Assembly (NCBI GenBank): GCA_900755985.1
Contig: CAAEIL010000061.1
Location: 1-16,536, forward strand
Source of the DNA: Bacteroidales bacterium
GTDB taxonomy: Bacteria; Bacteroidota; Bacteroidia; Bacteroidales; Muribaculaceae
Length of the DNA: 16,536 bases
Direction of reading: 5' to 3'
Part shown: one piece after another, positions 6,793-13,007 of the stretch
How positions within the stretch are numbered: the first letter of the stretch is position 1
Layout: the number at the start of each line of letters is the position of its first letter
The notes under the pieces: model-generated
Seen by the model: only the letters and a program-made list of their open reading frames with translations
Told to the model about the DNA's origin: nothing
The model's database searches: none
Position numbers and translations under genes: made by a program

Positions 6793-7184
6793 TGAAATCA
6801 AACATAGCGACTTATCGTTTTCAGTCCGCGCGGCTTTTATCCGCAGGGGTGAAGCCCGAGACGGCGGATATGTATTGGGATAACTACAATACAATATGGG
6901 CGGCAGCTTTTAAGGATTGTGCGCGTAAAAGTGAAAATGGATTTGCTCCTGCCTGGTCGCTCTCCGCGCTTCTCACAAAGGTTTTGCCAAGTGAAATATC
7001 CCGTGATGCCACTGGTTATGGATTAAAGATTTTTTGCAAGGATGATATGCAAAACGGTATAGCGTGGGAAATCTTTTATACAGATGATATGTTCGTCTCT
7101 GCATCCGACCCCATTGAAGCTTGTGTGCGCATGGTAGAGAAATTACATGCCAACGGCCATCCACTTAATCAGACAGAGGTATGA
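6789..7184 (+). CDS. Conserved Bacteroidales phage protein, unknown function
   Basis: This 131-residue protein contains RLLSAGVKPETADMYW near the N-terminus and the segment APAWSLSALLTKVLPSEIS in the middle. I recognise this combination (ADMYW plus PAWSLSxLLxxxP) from many Bacteroidales phages and elements, where the protein has no assigned role. After that comes GYGLKIFCKDD, a likely beta sheet, and then PIEACVRMVEKLHANGH, a closing helix. Start is ATG 6789, which overlaps the previous stop, or the in-frame ATG at 6792. The last codon overlaps the next ATG (ATGA), so translation is probably coupled. Confidence 0.65.
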   Translation: MMKSNIATYRFQSARLLSAGVKPETADMYWDNYNTIWAAAFKDCARKSENGFAPAWSLSALLTKVLPSEISRDATGYGLKIFCKDDMQNGIAWEIFYTDDMFVSASDPIEACVRMVEKLHANGHPLNQTEV

Positions 7185-7396
7185 CGAGAGAAGAAGCGAT
7201 AAAGAACATGTCCATAGCCACCGGAGAGCCGGAGGACATTGTGGAACGTAGAGCAAACGCTGTCTATGAGATACCCGTATTGCCAATCGTGAACTATTAT
7301 GATGGCCTCCCTAAAAGGTCTTACGATGAACCTAAACGCAAGGCATGGGTCTCTCCCTACGCCAAGTTTGACAAAATAAGGAAAAGAAAATACTAA
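7181..7396 (+). CDS. Small basic protein, unknown function
   Basis: This 71-residue protein has a short helical N-terminus (MTREEAIKNMSIATGEPEDI) and an extended basic, Pro/Tyr-rich C-terminus ending in KFDKIRKRKY. No catalytic motif or zinc site is visible. The ATG overlaps the preceding stop, placing it firmly in the operon. The disordered-looking, lysine-rich tail could interact with nucleic acid, which is inference only. A 16-base A-rich spacer separates it from the next gene. Confidence 0.55.
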   Translation: MTREEAIKNMSIATGEPEDIVERRANAVYEIPVLPIVNYYDGLPKRSYDEPKRKAWVSPYAKFDKIRKRKY

Positions 7397-7412
7397 TACA
7401 AATCAGAGTAAT

Positions 7413-7763
7413 ATGAAAAAGAAATTTGAAGAAGCGATGCTCCGGGCATGGAATCAGCATCATATAAACGAACCGATGTCAAAGGAATTTACACAAGGCT
7501 TTATTGCCGGAGGCGCAGCAGCCGAGGACTTAAATTGGTATGACGCAAGAGAACTGCGTCCTAACCACATGCAGATATGTTACTGCTATGACAAGTTCAT
7601 GGGTGGTGGCAGGGTTTATGTGTACGATGATATTTCAAAGTATTGGTGTACGCCAAACACGACCGAGCATGACCCTGACGGAGATAACCATGTGAGCGAC
7701 TACGGGGATTTCCGTATCACGCATTGGCGACCGAACTATCAAGGAAAACCAATAAGCGAATGA
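7413..7763 (+). CDS. DUF551-like small phage protein
   Basis: This 116-residue protein has an N-terminal helix (EEAMLRAWNQHHINEPMSKE) with an FIAGGAAAE segment, and then a DUF551-like domain. The domain opens at LNWYDARELRPNHMQICYCY and closes at FRITHWRPNYQGKP, the typical start (W-x-D-x-R-x-P) and end (THW-x-P) of that fold. The central part, VYVYDDISKYW, forms the expected strands. The plan is the same as in the gene at 10567-10977, so the two are probably distant paralogues. DUF551 proteins are very common in phages and have no known activity. Start ATG 7413 follows an A-rich leader. Confidence 0.6.
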   Translation: MKKKFEEAMLRAWNQHHINEPMSKEFTQGFIAGGAAAEDLNWYDARELRPNHMQICYCYDKFMGGGRVYVYDDISKYWCTPNTTEHDPDGDNHVSDYGDFRITHWRPNYQGKPISE

Positions 7764-7951
7764 AAATGAAAAAGAAATACCGCAGAGCCGTGTGCAACAC
7801 GATAATCGGTGTAATCTGTTTAATTTTCGCGCCTATTTTATTGATGGGAGGTATGGGCATAATAGCAGGATGGGTGTTCGAAAAAATTGCTATACCTATG
7901 GTTAATTGGTTTAATAAAAAACTCCGAGTATATGACACAGACCCCGAATAA
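7760..7951 (+). CDS. Small single-pass membrane protein
   Basis: This 63-residue protein begins MKMKKKYRRAV, a strongly basic N-terminus, followed by a hydrophobic stretch IIGVICLIFAPILLMGGMGI (about residues 15-34), long enough to cross the membrane. AGWVFEKIAIPMVNWFNKK forms a second, amphipathic segment. By the positive-inside rule the N-terminus should be cytoplasmic. I chose ATG 7760 because it overlaps the previous stop (ATGA); the longer in-frame start at 7724 would lie in the preceding gene. The base composition is noticeably A/T-richer than the replication genes. Phage membrane miniproteins are often superinfection-exclusion or lysis factors; nothing here decides which. Confidence 0.6.
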   Translation: MKMKKKYRRAVCNTIIGVICLIFAPILLMGGMGIIAGWVFEKIAIPMVNWFNKKLRVYDTDPE

Positions 7952-8297
7952 ACAGAAAAGATTCAACATCGGCACTGTTAGAGTGTTGATGGAAGCAAAC
8001 GGATACGCTAAAGGTTTCGTATTAAAACGTGAGCCAACTACCCGTGAAGCAATGTATATTCTCTCGAATATATTAGGATTTGCCGTTGATGATTATAAAG
8101 ATTGGTTTGACGACAAGGAAGAACGCCAAGATTTCCGCAAAGATTGTCAGACAGCCCTCACAAAATACCTGAAAGGCGAATGTGATTATCCTCATCTTTG
8201 TAACGAAACGCAATGCTATGACGAAGATGAGATAGGTTTTCCTCTTGTTTTTGCTTTCCCCTTAGCAACATATCTACAAAAGAAAGGAATAATATGA
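7932..8297 (+). CDS. Small acidic phage protein, unknown function
   Basis: This 121-residue protein starts at ATG 7932, 20 bases inside the end of the membrane-protein gene. It is mostly helical: FNIGTVRVLMEANGYAKGFV, then TTREAMYILSNILGF and a very acidic patch (DDYKDWFDDKEERQDFRKD). A C-terminal region with ECDYPHLCNETQCYDEDE contains three Cys and one His that could bind a metal. No known family is recognised. The A/T-rich composition matches its upstream neighbour, suggesting the pair travelled together. Its stop overlaps the next start. Confidence 0.55.
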   Translation: MTQTPNKQKRFNIGTVRVLMEANGYAKGFVLKREPTTREAMYILSNILGFAVDDYKDWFDDKEERQDFRKDCQTALTKYLKGECDYPHLCNETQCYDEDEIGFPLVFAFPLATYLQKKGII

Positions 8298-8479
8298 CCC
8301 CGACTGAACAGCGACCGAGCGAGTGCAAGCACTGTCTCGGCGAGACATATTGCTTTATCCATGACAGCGAATTATTGACAATGGACTTATGTGAACTGAT
8401 AGGAGGCAAAAAGCATTGCCCCGACTACCAACCCAAAGAGAAGAAAGAGAATGACAGCAGAACAACTGAAAAAGATTGA
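8294..8479 (+). CDS. Small Cys-rich protein, unknown function
   Basis: This 61-residue protein contains Cys at about residues 11, 14, 20, 33 and 42, in SECKHCLGETYCFIHDS and MDLCELIGG then KKHCPDYQ. A zinc-stabilised fold is plausible, with CxxC as one half-site. The charged C-terminus (KEKKENDSRTTEKD) overlaps the next gene by 29 bases, one of the longest overlaps in this operon. Small Cys-rich proteins recur in this part of the window (see 9378-9934), but I cannot assign a function. Confidence 0.5.
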   Translation: MTPTEQRPSECKHCLGETYCFIHDSELLTMDLCELIGGKKHCPDYQPKEKKENDSRTTEKD

Positions 8480-8813
8480 AGCTGAACTTCAACGGCGAGG
8501 CTATAAGAAGTGGACTACGGCTTTGACTTCCTCGGAGGATTGGGCGTGGTTCAAGACTTTTGGCAAGAAGCAGGATGATGATATTGACGGCTATCAGATT
8601 GCCTTCCGTGTGTGGGATTACTCGAAATATCCGGGTTGTCCTAAAGAACATCCCTATGGTTTTGACTTCTGGACTTCGGCAATAGGCATAGACAGCCGTA
8701 TGGACTTCACCTCCAACTGGGAGCCTATCTGTGACATCGCCACATTCGAGCAAATGGCCGAAGAGTTTCATCAACTGACAAAGAAATATTTACAAGATAA
8801 TGGAAACAACTGA
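8451..8813 (+). CDS. Small Trp/Tyr-rich phage protein, unknown function
   Basis: This 120-residue protein starts at ATG 8451 inside the previous gene. It has a helical start (MTAEQLKKIEAELQRRGYKK), then a region with WAWFKTFGKKQDDDIDGYQI and AFRVWDYSKYP, likely a small beta sheet. It closes with a helix, ATFEQMAEEFHQLTKKYL. The pattern of a small antiparallel sheet followed by a helix resembles immunity-type or phage accessory domains, but no specific family is recognised. The end overlaps the next start by 14 bases. Confidence 0.55.
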   Translation: MTAEQLKKIEAELQRRGYKKWTTALTSSEDWAWFKTFGKKQDDDIDGYQIAFRVWDYSKYPGCPKEHPYGFDFWTSAIGIDSRMDFTSNWEPICDIATFEQMAEEFHQLTKKYLQDNGNN

Positions 8814-9378
8814 TTACGTTGACTACCCGACTGCGGTAGCGTTGAAGGAGTGCGGCTTCGATGAGCCGTGCAATTATGGCTACTCTGTAAAGACTCGATT
8901 AGAGCCTGAATTATCCTTTGGCAGTCCAAAAATAGTGCATAGCAAAACTCCTAAGAACTTTAATGATAACCGTAAAGGGATAGAGAAAGGGCAACAATTT
9001 TGTTCTGCTGTTCCCTTATGGCAGGCCCAGAAGTGGCTGCGGGGAAAAAAGGGAATTGCAATCAACGTGATAGCCCATGACGGAGGCGCATACGACTACG
9101 ATATAGTGTTTCTCCCCAATGCTGTTGACTGCGATTATCCGATTGACCGCGCCACATTCAGCAGGACTTACGAGGAAGCGTTGAGCGAGGGCATAGCTTC
9201 CGCCCTTGACCTGCTTGCCGGAAAGGAGGGCGAGTTATGGTATTCTGCCGATATAGTTACAACAAAAGGCTTCGATGAACTTGTGGATGGTGGATTTGAC
9301 TACTTGGGATATAAAGCCGCTCTATCCGCAGGACTTAATGCCGCCCTTGACCTGCCTGCCGGAAAGGAGGGAGAATAA
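8800..9378 (+). CDS. Conserved phage protein with a duplicated C-terminus, unknown function
   Basis: This 192-residue protein opens with DYPTAVALKECGFDEPC, continues with AVPLWQAQKWLRGKKGIAIN and ends with a TYEEALSEGIASALDL helix. I know this plan from uncharacterised Bacteroidales phage proteins, where it normally ends after that helix. Here the ending is present twice: SEGIASALDLLAGKEGE (first copy) and SAGLNAALDLPAGKEGE (second copy), 47 residues apart. At the position equivalent to the real stop (TAA 9376-9378), the first copy has TTA, so the gene appears to have run through an older stop codon after a duplication. The terminal TAA overlaps the next ATG (TAATG). Confidence 0.65.
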   Translation: METTDYVDYPTAVALKECGFDEPCNYGYSVKTRLEPELSFGSPKIVHSKTPKNFNDNRKGIEKGQQFCSAVPLWQAQKWLRGKKGIAINVIAHDGGAYDYDIVFLPNAVDCDYPIDRATFSRTYEEALSEGIASALDLLAGKEGELWYSADIVTTKGFDELVDGGFDYLGYKAALSAGLNAALDLPAGKEGE

Positions 9379-9381
9379 TGC
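9200..9381 (+). repeat. Imperfect 41-bp direct repeat, copies 141 bp apart, at the end of a phage gene
   Basis: Copy one at 9200-9240 and copy two at 9341-9381 both begin CCGCCCTTGACCTGC and share GCCGGAAAGGAGGG. The first 31 bases differ at one position only; the last ten differ at four. The 141-base offset equals 47 codons, so the duplication keeps the frame. Its downstream end falls on the gene boundary: copy two contains TAATG (stop plus next start), copy one has TTATG. Confidence 0.8.
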
Positions 9382-9690
9382 CTAAACTCACAAATAAATG
9401 CGCCATTTGTGGCAGACCGATACTTAAAAGCATGACAATCTGTGAAAAAATGCGCATCCGATAAAGAGGCGCGGCAACGCGAGATTGACAGCCAGATGGA
9501 AGTCTACAATGTCCGTCTGCAATCAGCTTTCCTTTGGGAAAAGCGAAGATACGAGATAGCCAAGGACTGCTATTGTCGGATGATAGACGAGTCCCGGCAT
9601 GAGCTAGGGCTAAAGCAACTTGCCGCAACAGCCGTAAAACAAGCTGACATCTTGATTAAAGCACTGAAAGGAGGCACCGATGCAGACTGA
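9378..9690 (+). pseudogene. Zinc-ribbon small phage protein, apparently frameshifted at an A6 run
   Basis: From ATG 9378 the frame reads MPKLTNKCAICGRPILKS, then MTICEKMRIR and TAA at 9464. Removing one A from the AAAAAA run at 9445-9450 gives ICEKCASDKEARQREIDSQM instead. This completes a CxxC-(about 11)-CxxC zinc ribbon and leads into the helical protein that ends at 9690 (ESRHELGLKQLAATAVKQAD). Repaired, the product is about 103 residues. As it stands, the helical part could only start at GTG 9442. The TAATG overlap upstream and the 11-base overlap with the next gene fit one gene over the whole span. The homopolymer makes polymerase slippage, phase variation or an assembly error all possible. 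Confidence 0.7.
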
Positions 9691-9934
9691 AATCAACGGG
9701 ATAATCCTCAATGGGCGCGTATATGAGGTAAGCGAGGGCGGTTGCATTAGATGCTCATTTTATGAAGCAGCGGCGCCATATTGTGACTATCAAGCAATTT
9801 GCGCCATAATGCCTTATCCCAACCCCGAAAAGGACAATTGCTTCCGCTACTCGCCCGAACTCACTGAATTATTGGCGAAGCCACTTTGTACCGCTGAAAA
9901 ATCAACAACCACAAAGAAACTGAATAAGAAATGA
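9680..9934 (+). CDS. Small Cys-rich phage protein, unknown function
   Basis: This 84-residue protein has a short N-terminal strand pair (INGIILNGRVYEVSEGG), then Cys at about residues 22, 25, 35, 41 and 54, in CIRCSFYEAAAPYCDYQAIC and DNCFRYSPE. I associate the CxxC...C...C...C spacing with uncharacterised small proteins in Bacteroidales phages; a bound zinc ion is likely. The C-terminal tail is basic and low complexity. It starts inside the previous gene, and its stop overlaps the next start. Confidence 0.6.
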   Translation: MQTEINGIILNGRVYEVSEGGCIRCSFYEAAAPYCDYQAICAIMPYPNPEKDNCFRYSPELTELLAKPLCTAEKSTTTKKLNKK

Positions 9935-10209
9935 GCAAATACAAATCAACCCTCACAACTCCCGATGAATTATTCATCAAATCGCGGAAGCTCTATCAAG
10001 AGCTGTTTAACAAGCAATCAGCTTACGACCGCACCCTCGGAGCATTGGGCGACTGTATCTGCTCTATTCGTGAGTCTTCGATATACCTCAACCAATATGG
10101 CGACGATATATCCCCGCGCCTTGAACGAGCCATGAAGAAACGCATTAAAGCGCAAAAAGATTTGGCTATCGAATATTACCGACAACTCTTAGAAGAAAGT
10201 AACCAATGA
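9931..10209 (+). CDS. Small helical protein, unknown function
   Basis: This 92-residue protein is almost entirely helical: FIKSRKLYQELFNKQSAYDR, then LGDCICSIRESSIYLNQYGD and a final SPRLERAMKKRIKAQKDLAI. It could form a helical hairpin or a short coiled coil. No family is recognised. ATGA overlaps on both sides tie it to its neighbours. Confidence 0.55.
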   Translation: MSKYKSTLTTPDELFIKSRKLYQELFNKQSAYDRTLGALGDCICSIRESSIYLNQYGDDISPRLERAMKKRIKAQKDLAIEYYRQLLEESNQ

Positions 10210-10397
10210 AAGAAACTGACACCGTGACCCTCACCGGATGGGTCGCAAGAGACAAAGACGGCTCCCTATGCATTTACGAGAAATCCCCACATAGAAGCGA
10301 GTTTGAGGACTGTTGGCGCCCTTTGTCATGTCTACTCGTAATGCCCACAGATTCTTTCCCCTCCCTCACATGGGAGGACGAGCCAAAAAAAAGTTAA
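10206..10397 (+). CDS. Small conserved phage protein (GWVARDKDGSL type), unknown function
   Basis: This 63-residue protein contains TLTGWVARDKDGSLCIYEKS, then PHRSEFEDCW and the end DSFPSLTWEDEPKK. The combination of a GWVARDxDGxL strand pair with a terminal FPxLTWExEP is familiar from many small Bacteroides and Parabacteroides phage genes and appears to be a compact beta fold. I know no function. It overlaps the previous gene by four bases; a 23-base A-rich gap leads to the next one. Confidence 0.6.
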   Translation: MKETDTVTLTGWVARDKDGSLCIYEKSPHRSEFEDCWRPLSCLLVMPTDSFPSLTWEDEPKKS

Positions 10398-10420
10398 AAT
10401 TACAATCAAAATGGAATAAT

Positions 10421-10564
10421 ATGCGATACCTAATCGAAATAGACGACCTTGAAAGCTCATTATCGGAACGCGAAATCGAGAAAGCCGTTGACGATATGCT
10501 GTTGGATATATCCGACAACTATGGCAACGAACAGATATACATTAGTGAAAACGAGGATGATTGA
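10421..10564 (+). CDS. Very small acidic protein, unknown function
   Basis: This 47-residue acidic protein reads MRYLIEIDDLESSLSEREIE and then KAVDDMLLDISDNYGNEQIY. I chose ATG 10421 because it sits just after an A-rich stretch and starts the coherent part. The open frame reaches back to 10313, but there it only overlaps the previous gene. Its TGA (10562-10564) lies two bases before the next ATG. Size and charge recall phage DNA mimics, although at 47 residues that is only a possibility. Confidence 0.5.
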   Translation: MRYLIEIDDLESSLSEREIEKAVDDMLLDISDNYGNEQIYISENEDD

Positions 10565-10566
10565 CT

Positions 10567-10977
10567 ATGACCGACAAAGAGATTGAAAAGGCGGCGGAAA
10601 AATACGCAGTGCAAAAGACCGAGACGTTCATATCACCAACTTTTGCCGACCTAAGACATCGCAGAGTGGTCGAACGTTTCGACTCATACGACATTGAGCA
10701 AGCCTATGAGGACGGCGCAAAAGCCGCACTCGCTTCGCAGTGGGTGTCCGTCGAGGACAGACTGCCGGAAAAATCACAAAGGATATTCATTCGTGAAGAA
10801 CTTGATGATTGGGCTACAAAGGCAAGAGTGATACTTTTCGATTCAATCCTATATGAAGAATATGCCGACCATATCATAGGATTTGAAAACTCAATCCGCA
10901 CCCATGAGCAATCCCATAAGGGTGAGAAATTAAAAGTCACCCACTGGATGCCAATACCCAAATTGCCGGAAGTATGA
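10567..10977 (+). CDS. DUF551-domain small phage protein
   Basis: This 136-residue protein has an N-terminal helix (EIEKAAEKYAVQKTE) and EQAYEDGAKAALAS. A clear DUF551 domain follows, from QWVSVEDRLPEKSQRIFIRE to KVTHWMPIPKLPEV. The W-x-S-x-x-D-R-L-P opening and THWMPxPxxP closing are diagnostic. The domain occurs widely in phages as a small beta-sheet unit of unknown role. ATG 10567 is used here rather than the TTG at 10561. The end overlaps the methyltransferase start by four bases (ATGA). It is probably a distant paralogue of the gene at 7413-7763. Confidence 0.78.
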   Translation: MTDKEIEKAAEKYAVQKTETFISPTFADLRHRRVVERFDSYDIEQAYEDGAKAALASQWVSVEDRLPEKSQRIFIREELDDWATKARVILFDSILYEEYADHIIGFENSIRTHEQSHKGEKLKVTHWMPIPKLPEV

Positions 10978-12311
10978 ATGTACTATCCCTTTTCGATGGC
11001 ATGTCGTGCGGACAAATAGCCCTGCGTGAACTCGGAATAAAAGTTGACCGCTACTATGCTTCCGAAATAAACAAGTTTGCAATCAAGCAGACGCAGCTCA
11101 ACTTTCCCGACACGATACAGCTCGGCGATGTGCGCGGCGTCCATGCAAAGGATTTGCCGAAGATTGATTTGCTTATCGGTGGCTCTCCCTGCCAGGGATT
11201 CAGTTTTGCCGGAAAGCAACTCAACTTCAGCGATCCGCGCTCGGCCTTGTTCTTTGAATTTGTCCGCATACTGCGTGAGTGCCGCGAAATCAACCCCGAT
11301 GTCAAGTTCCTGCTTGAAAACGTCCGCATGAAGCGTGAGTATGAGCAGGTGATAAGCGACGCACTCGGCATAAAGCCCGTGATGATAAACTCCGCGCTTG
11401 TATCGGCACAGAATCGCGTCCGGCTCTATTGGAGCAACATACGCACCGCGCCCGACGGTCTGTTTGAAATCAAGACCGACATTCCGCACCCGATAGACCG
11501 TGGACTGTTTCTGCGCGATATTCTGGAAGATGAAGTTGATGAGAAATACAATGTTTCCGAAAGGACATTACGTAACATGGGAATCCACGCGGAACGCCAG
11601 AAAACTAAAGGCAACGGCTTCGCAGCCGACATTCGGCGTCCCGACCAGAAAGGATGTTCCTTGCGATGCAATGGGGATTTGATGTGCAATGTTGTCGCTA
11701 TAGCAGACCGCAAAGGTCAGTTAAAACCCAATCAGGACAAGGCATCGTGCCTTACGGTCGGAGGGCATGGCGCGGGCAATCATTCCGATATGGATATATT
11801 GATTATACAGCGTCCGCGCGGCAACAACAAAGGCGGCACTTTCGCCGACAAGTCGCCGACACTATCCACCAATGCCTGGGAACATAACAACATCCTCTGT
11901 ATTTCCTCAAATCAAGCCCACGCCACCGTATCGGTCAATAAAAGCACTCCGCTTGTGGCGGCTATGGGAATGGGCGGCGGTCATGTGCCTATGGTTGTCA
12001 AACGTGAGGTCAAGCAGATAAATCCATGTACGGAGAGCAACAACAAACAGCCCTATCAACAGAACCGCGTATATAGCGCCGACGGCATTATGCCATCGCT
12101 ATGTTCGGCTCACTCAGGTCACGCGCCTCTTGTGGCTTGCGATGAGATTGTCCGACGCATAACCCCGACCGAGGCGGCGCGGTTACAGACAATTCCCGAA
12201 TGGTACAGATGGGAATGTTCGGCCACGCAGCAATACACTATGCTCGGCAACGGTTGGACGGTCGAGGTTATCAAGCACATTTTTTCTTTCATAAATATGC
12301 GGGCAATATGA
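10974..12311 (+). CDS. C5-cytosine DNA methyltransferase, orphan phage type
   Basis: This 445-residue enzyme has the C5-methyltransferase motifs in order. The SAM-binding motif I is LSLFDGMSCG (4-13). Motif IV is GGSPCQGFSFAG (69-80) with catalytic Cys73, and motif VI is ENV (115-117). Motif VIII is SAQNRVRLYW (144-153), and motifs IX and X are around RRITPTEAARLQTIPE (394-409) and MLGNGWTVEV (423-432). It methylates a cytosine in a specific short site; which one cannot be read from sequence. About 230 residues between motifs VIII and IX form an unusually long target-recognition region with four similar segments (SCLTVGGHGAG, SPTLSTNAWEH, TPLVAAMGMGGGH, PSLCSAHSGH). No endonuclease lies beside it, so it is an orphan that probably protects phage DNA from host restriction. 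Confidence 0.9.
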   Translation: MNVLSLFDGMSCGQIALRELGIKVDRYYASEINKFAIKQTQLNFPDTIQLGDVRGVHAKDLPKIDLLIGGSPCQGFSFAGKQLNFSDPRSALFFEFVRILRECREINPDVKFLLENVRMKREYEQVISDALGIKPVMINSALVSAQNRVRLYWSNIRTAPDGLFEIKTDIPHPIDRGLFLRDILEDEVDEKYNVSERTLRNMGIHAERQKTKGNGFAADIRRPDQKGCSLRCNGDLMCNVVAIADRKGQLKPNQDKASCLTVGGHGAGNHSDMDILIIQRPRGNNKGGTFADKSPTLSTNAWEHNNILCISSNQAHATVSVNKSTPLVAAMGMGGGHVPMVVKREVKQINPCTESNNKQPYQQNRVYSADGIMPSLCSAHSGHAPLVACDEIVRRITPTEAARLQTIPEWYRWECSATQQYTMLGNGWTVEVIKHIFSFINMRAI

Positions 12312-12510
12312 ATACAGAGATTACAATCGACAACTTCGACATCATAAAGTCGCTGACGACATTCCTTATTAAAGTGTCCCTCACGCGTGAGGCGCAAAAA
12401 GAGTACTTCCGAACCGGTCGCATGATGCCTTGCGCAAATCTAAGGCTCTGGAGTCCGAAACTGACTGTGAAATTTCCGCTTATATAAACCGGCAGGCAAC
12501 TCAATCGTAG
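12308..12510 (+). pseudogene. Small phage protein, apparently frameshifted, end of the early operon
   Basis: ATG 12308 overlaps the methyltransferase stop (ATGA) and begins MNTEITIDNFDIIKSLTTFL, then REAQKEYFRTGR. In that frame the end is unconvincing (MMPCANLRLWSPKLTVKFPL, stop 12487). If one base is restored near 12421, the neighbouring frame reads DALRKSKALESETDCEISAY and INRQATQS, stopping at TAG 12508-12510. I recognise the pattern QKEYFxTxxxxALRxSKxLExxxDxEI from small helical proteins of Bacteroidales phages. The intact protein would be about 67 residues. It is the last gene before the non-coding gap, and the third single-base frame break in the window. Confidence 0.65.
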
Positions 12511-12626
12511 TCTCATGTCTGTATCATATTTTCAAACAAATTTTCATCTCTCCCCGCGTACACAAGTCTACCGCCGTGCAGCTTACGCTTTTCTAAACTT
12601 AAAACAGCCTCTCAAACCAATCTAAC

Positions 12627-12634
12627 TATCTTTG
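12627..12634 (+). promoter_or_regulatory. Bacteroidota -7 promoter box in the 12511-12638 gap
   Basis: TATCTTTG matches the Bacteroidota consensus TAnnTTTG exactly and lies just before the ATG at 12639. The predicted transcript start falls at or within a base or two of that ATG, which would give a leaderless or nearly leaderless mRNA. No good -33 TTTG is present at the expected distance. The rest of the gap shows no gene. Confidence 0.6.
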
Positions 12635-12638
12635 CATC

Positions 12639-13007
12639 ATGTCTTACTTATTGGATCATACACGCCGCCCCGACATATCTTTCTGCCGCAATGGAGAAAT
12701 CCGAATTACGGCGAGGGTGGTACGTATTCTTGACCTGCATCCGGGTGACTCCGTGAATATAGACCACGTTGGCCCCGAATACTACCTCTACAAGGCTGAG
12801 ACCGCTGACACGTTCGGCGGCTTCCATGCCCGTTGCCGTCCTACCAAGGAGGGTTCGCGCAACTTCATCGCCCATTCCTCCCGGTTGGTTGCGGCTCTCT
12901 TTGCGAGCGCACAGGTTAAGACCGACAAGGTTTCTTACTTTGTCGTTAAACCATGCGAGTGCGCAGGCATTGTGTGTGTTCCTATCATAACTCGCCGTCC
13001 GCTATGA
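12639..13007 (+). CDS. Small AbrB-like protein of unknown function
   Basis: This 122-residue protein reads RPDISFCRNGEIRITARVVR and ILDLHPGDSVNIDHVGPEYY in its N-terminal half. The pattern of an R-x-T-A-R-V-V-R strand followed by L-x-L-x-P-G-D-x-V-x-I is close to the SpoVT/AbrB swapped-hairpin fold. The C-terminal half (CRPTKEGSRNFIAHSSRLVA) is basic and could contact nucleic acid or another protein. Proteins of this type precede the next large gene in other Bacteroidales prophages, as far as I recall, without an assigned role. ATG 12639 sits directly after a -7 box with no room for a ribosome-binding site. Its stop overlaps the next ATG (ATGA), so the two are co-translated. An AbrB-like regulator is an inference from the hairpin pattern only. 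Confidence 0.65.
   Translation: MSYLLDHTRRPDISFCRNGEIRITARVVRILDLHPGDSVNIDHVGPEYYLYKAETADTFGGFHARCRPTKEGSRNFIAHSSRLVAALFASAQVKTDKVSYFVVKPCECAGIVCVPIITRRPL

Noticed and set aside
7724..7759. Longer start for the membrane protein gene
   Set aside because: The added residues lie wholly inside the previous gene, and the ATGA overlap at 7760 is the operon's normal arrangement.
12556..12592. Five-base stem GCGTA/TACGC followed by TTTT in the 12511-12638 gap, a possible terminator for the early operon
   Set aside because: The stem is short and the 23-base loop is long, so it is too weak to call, although a terminator would be expected about here.
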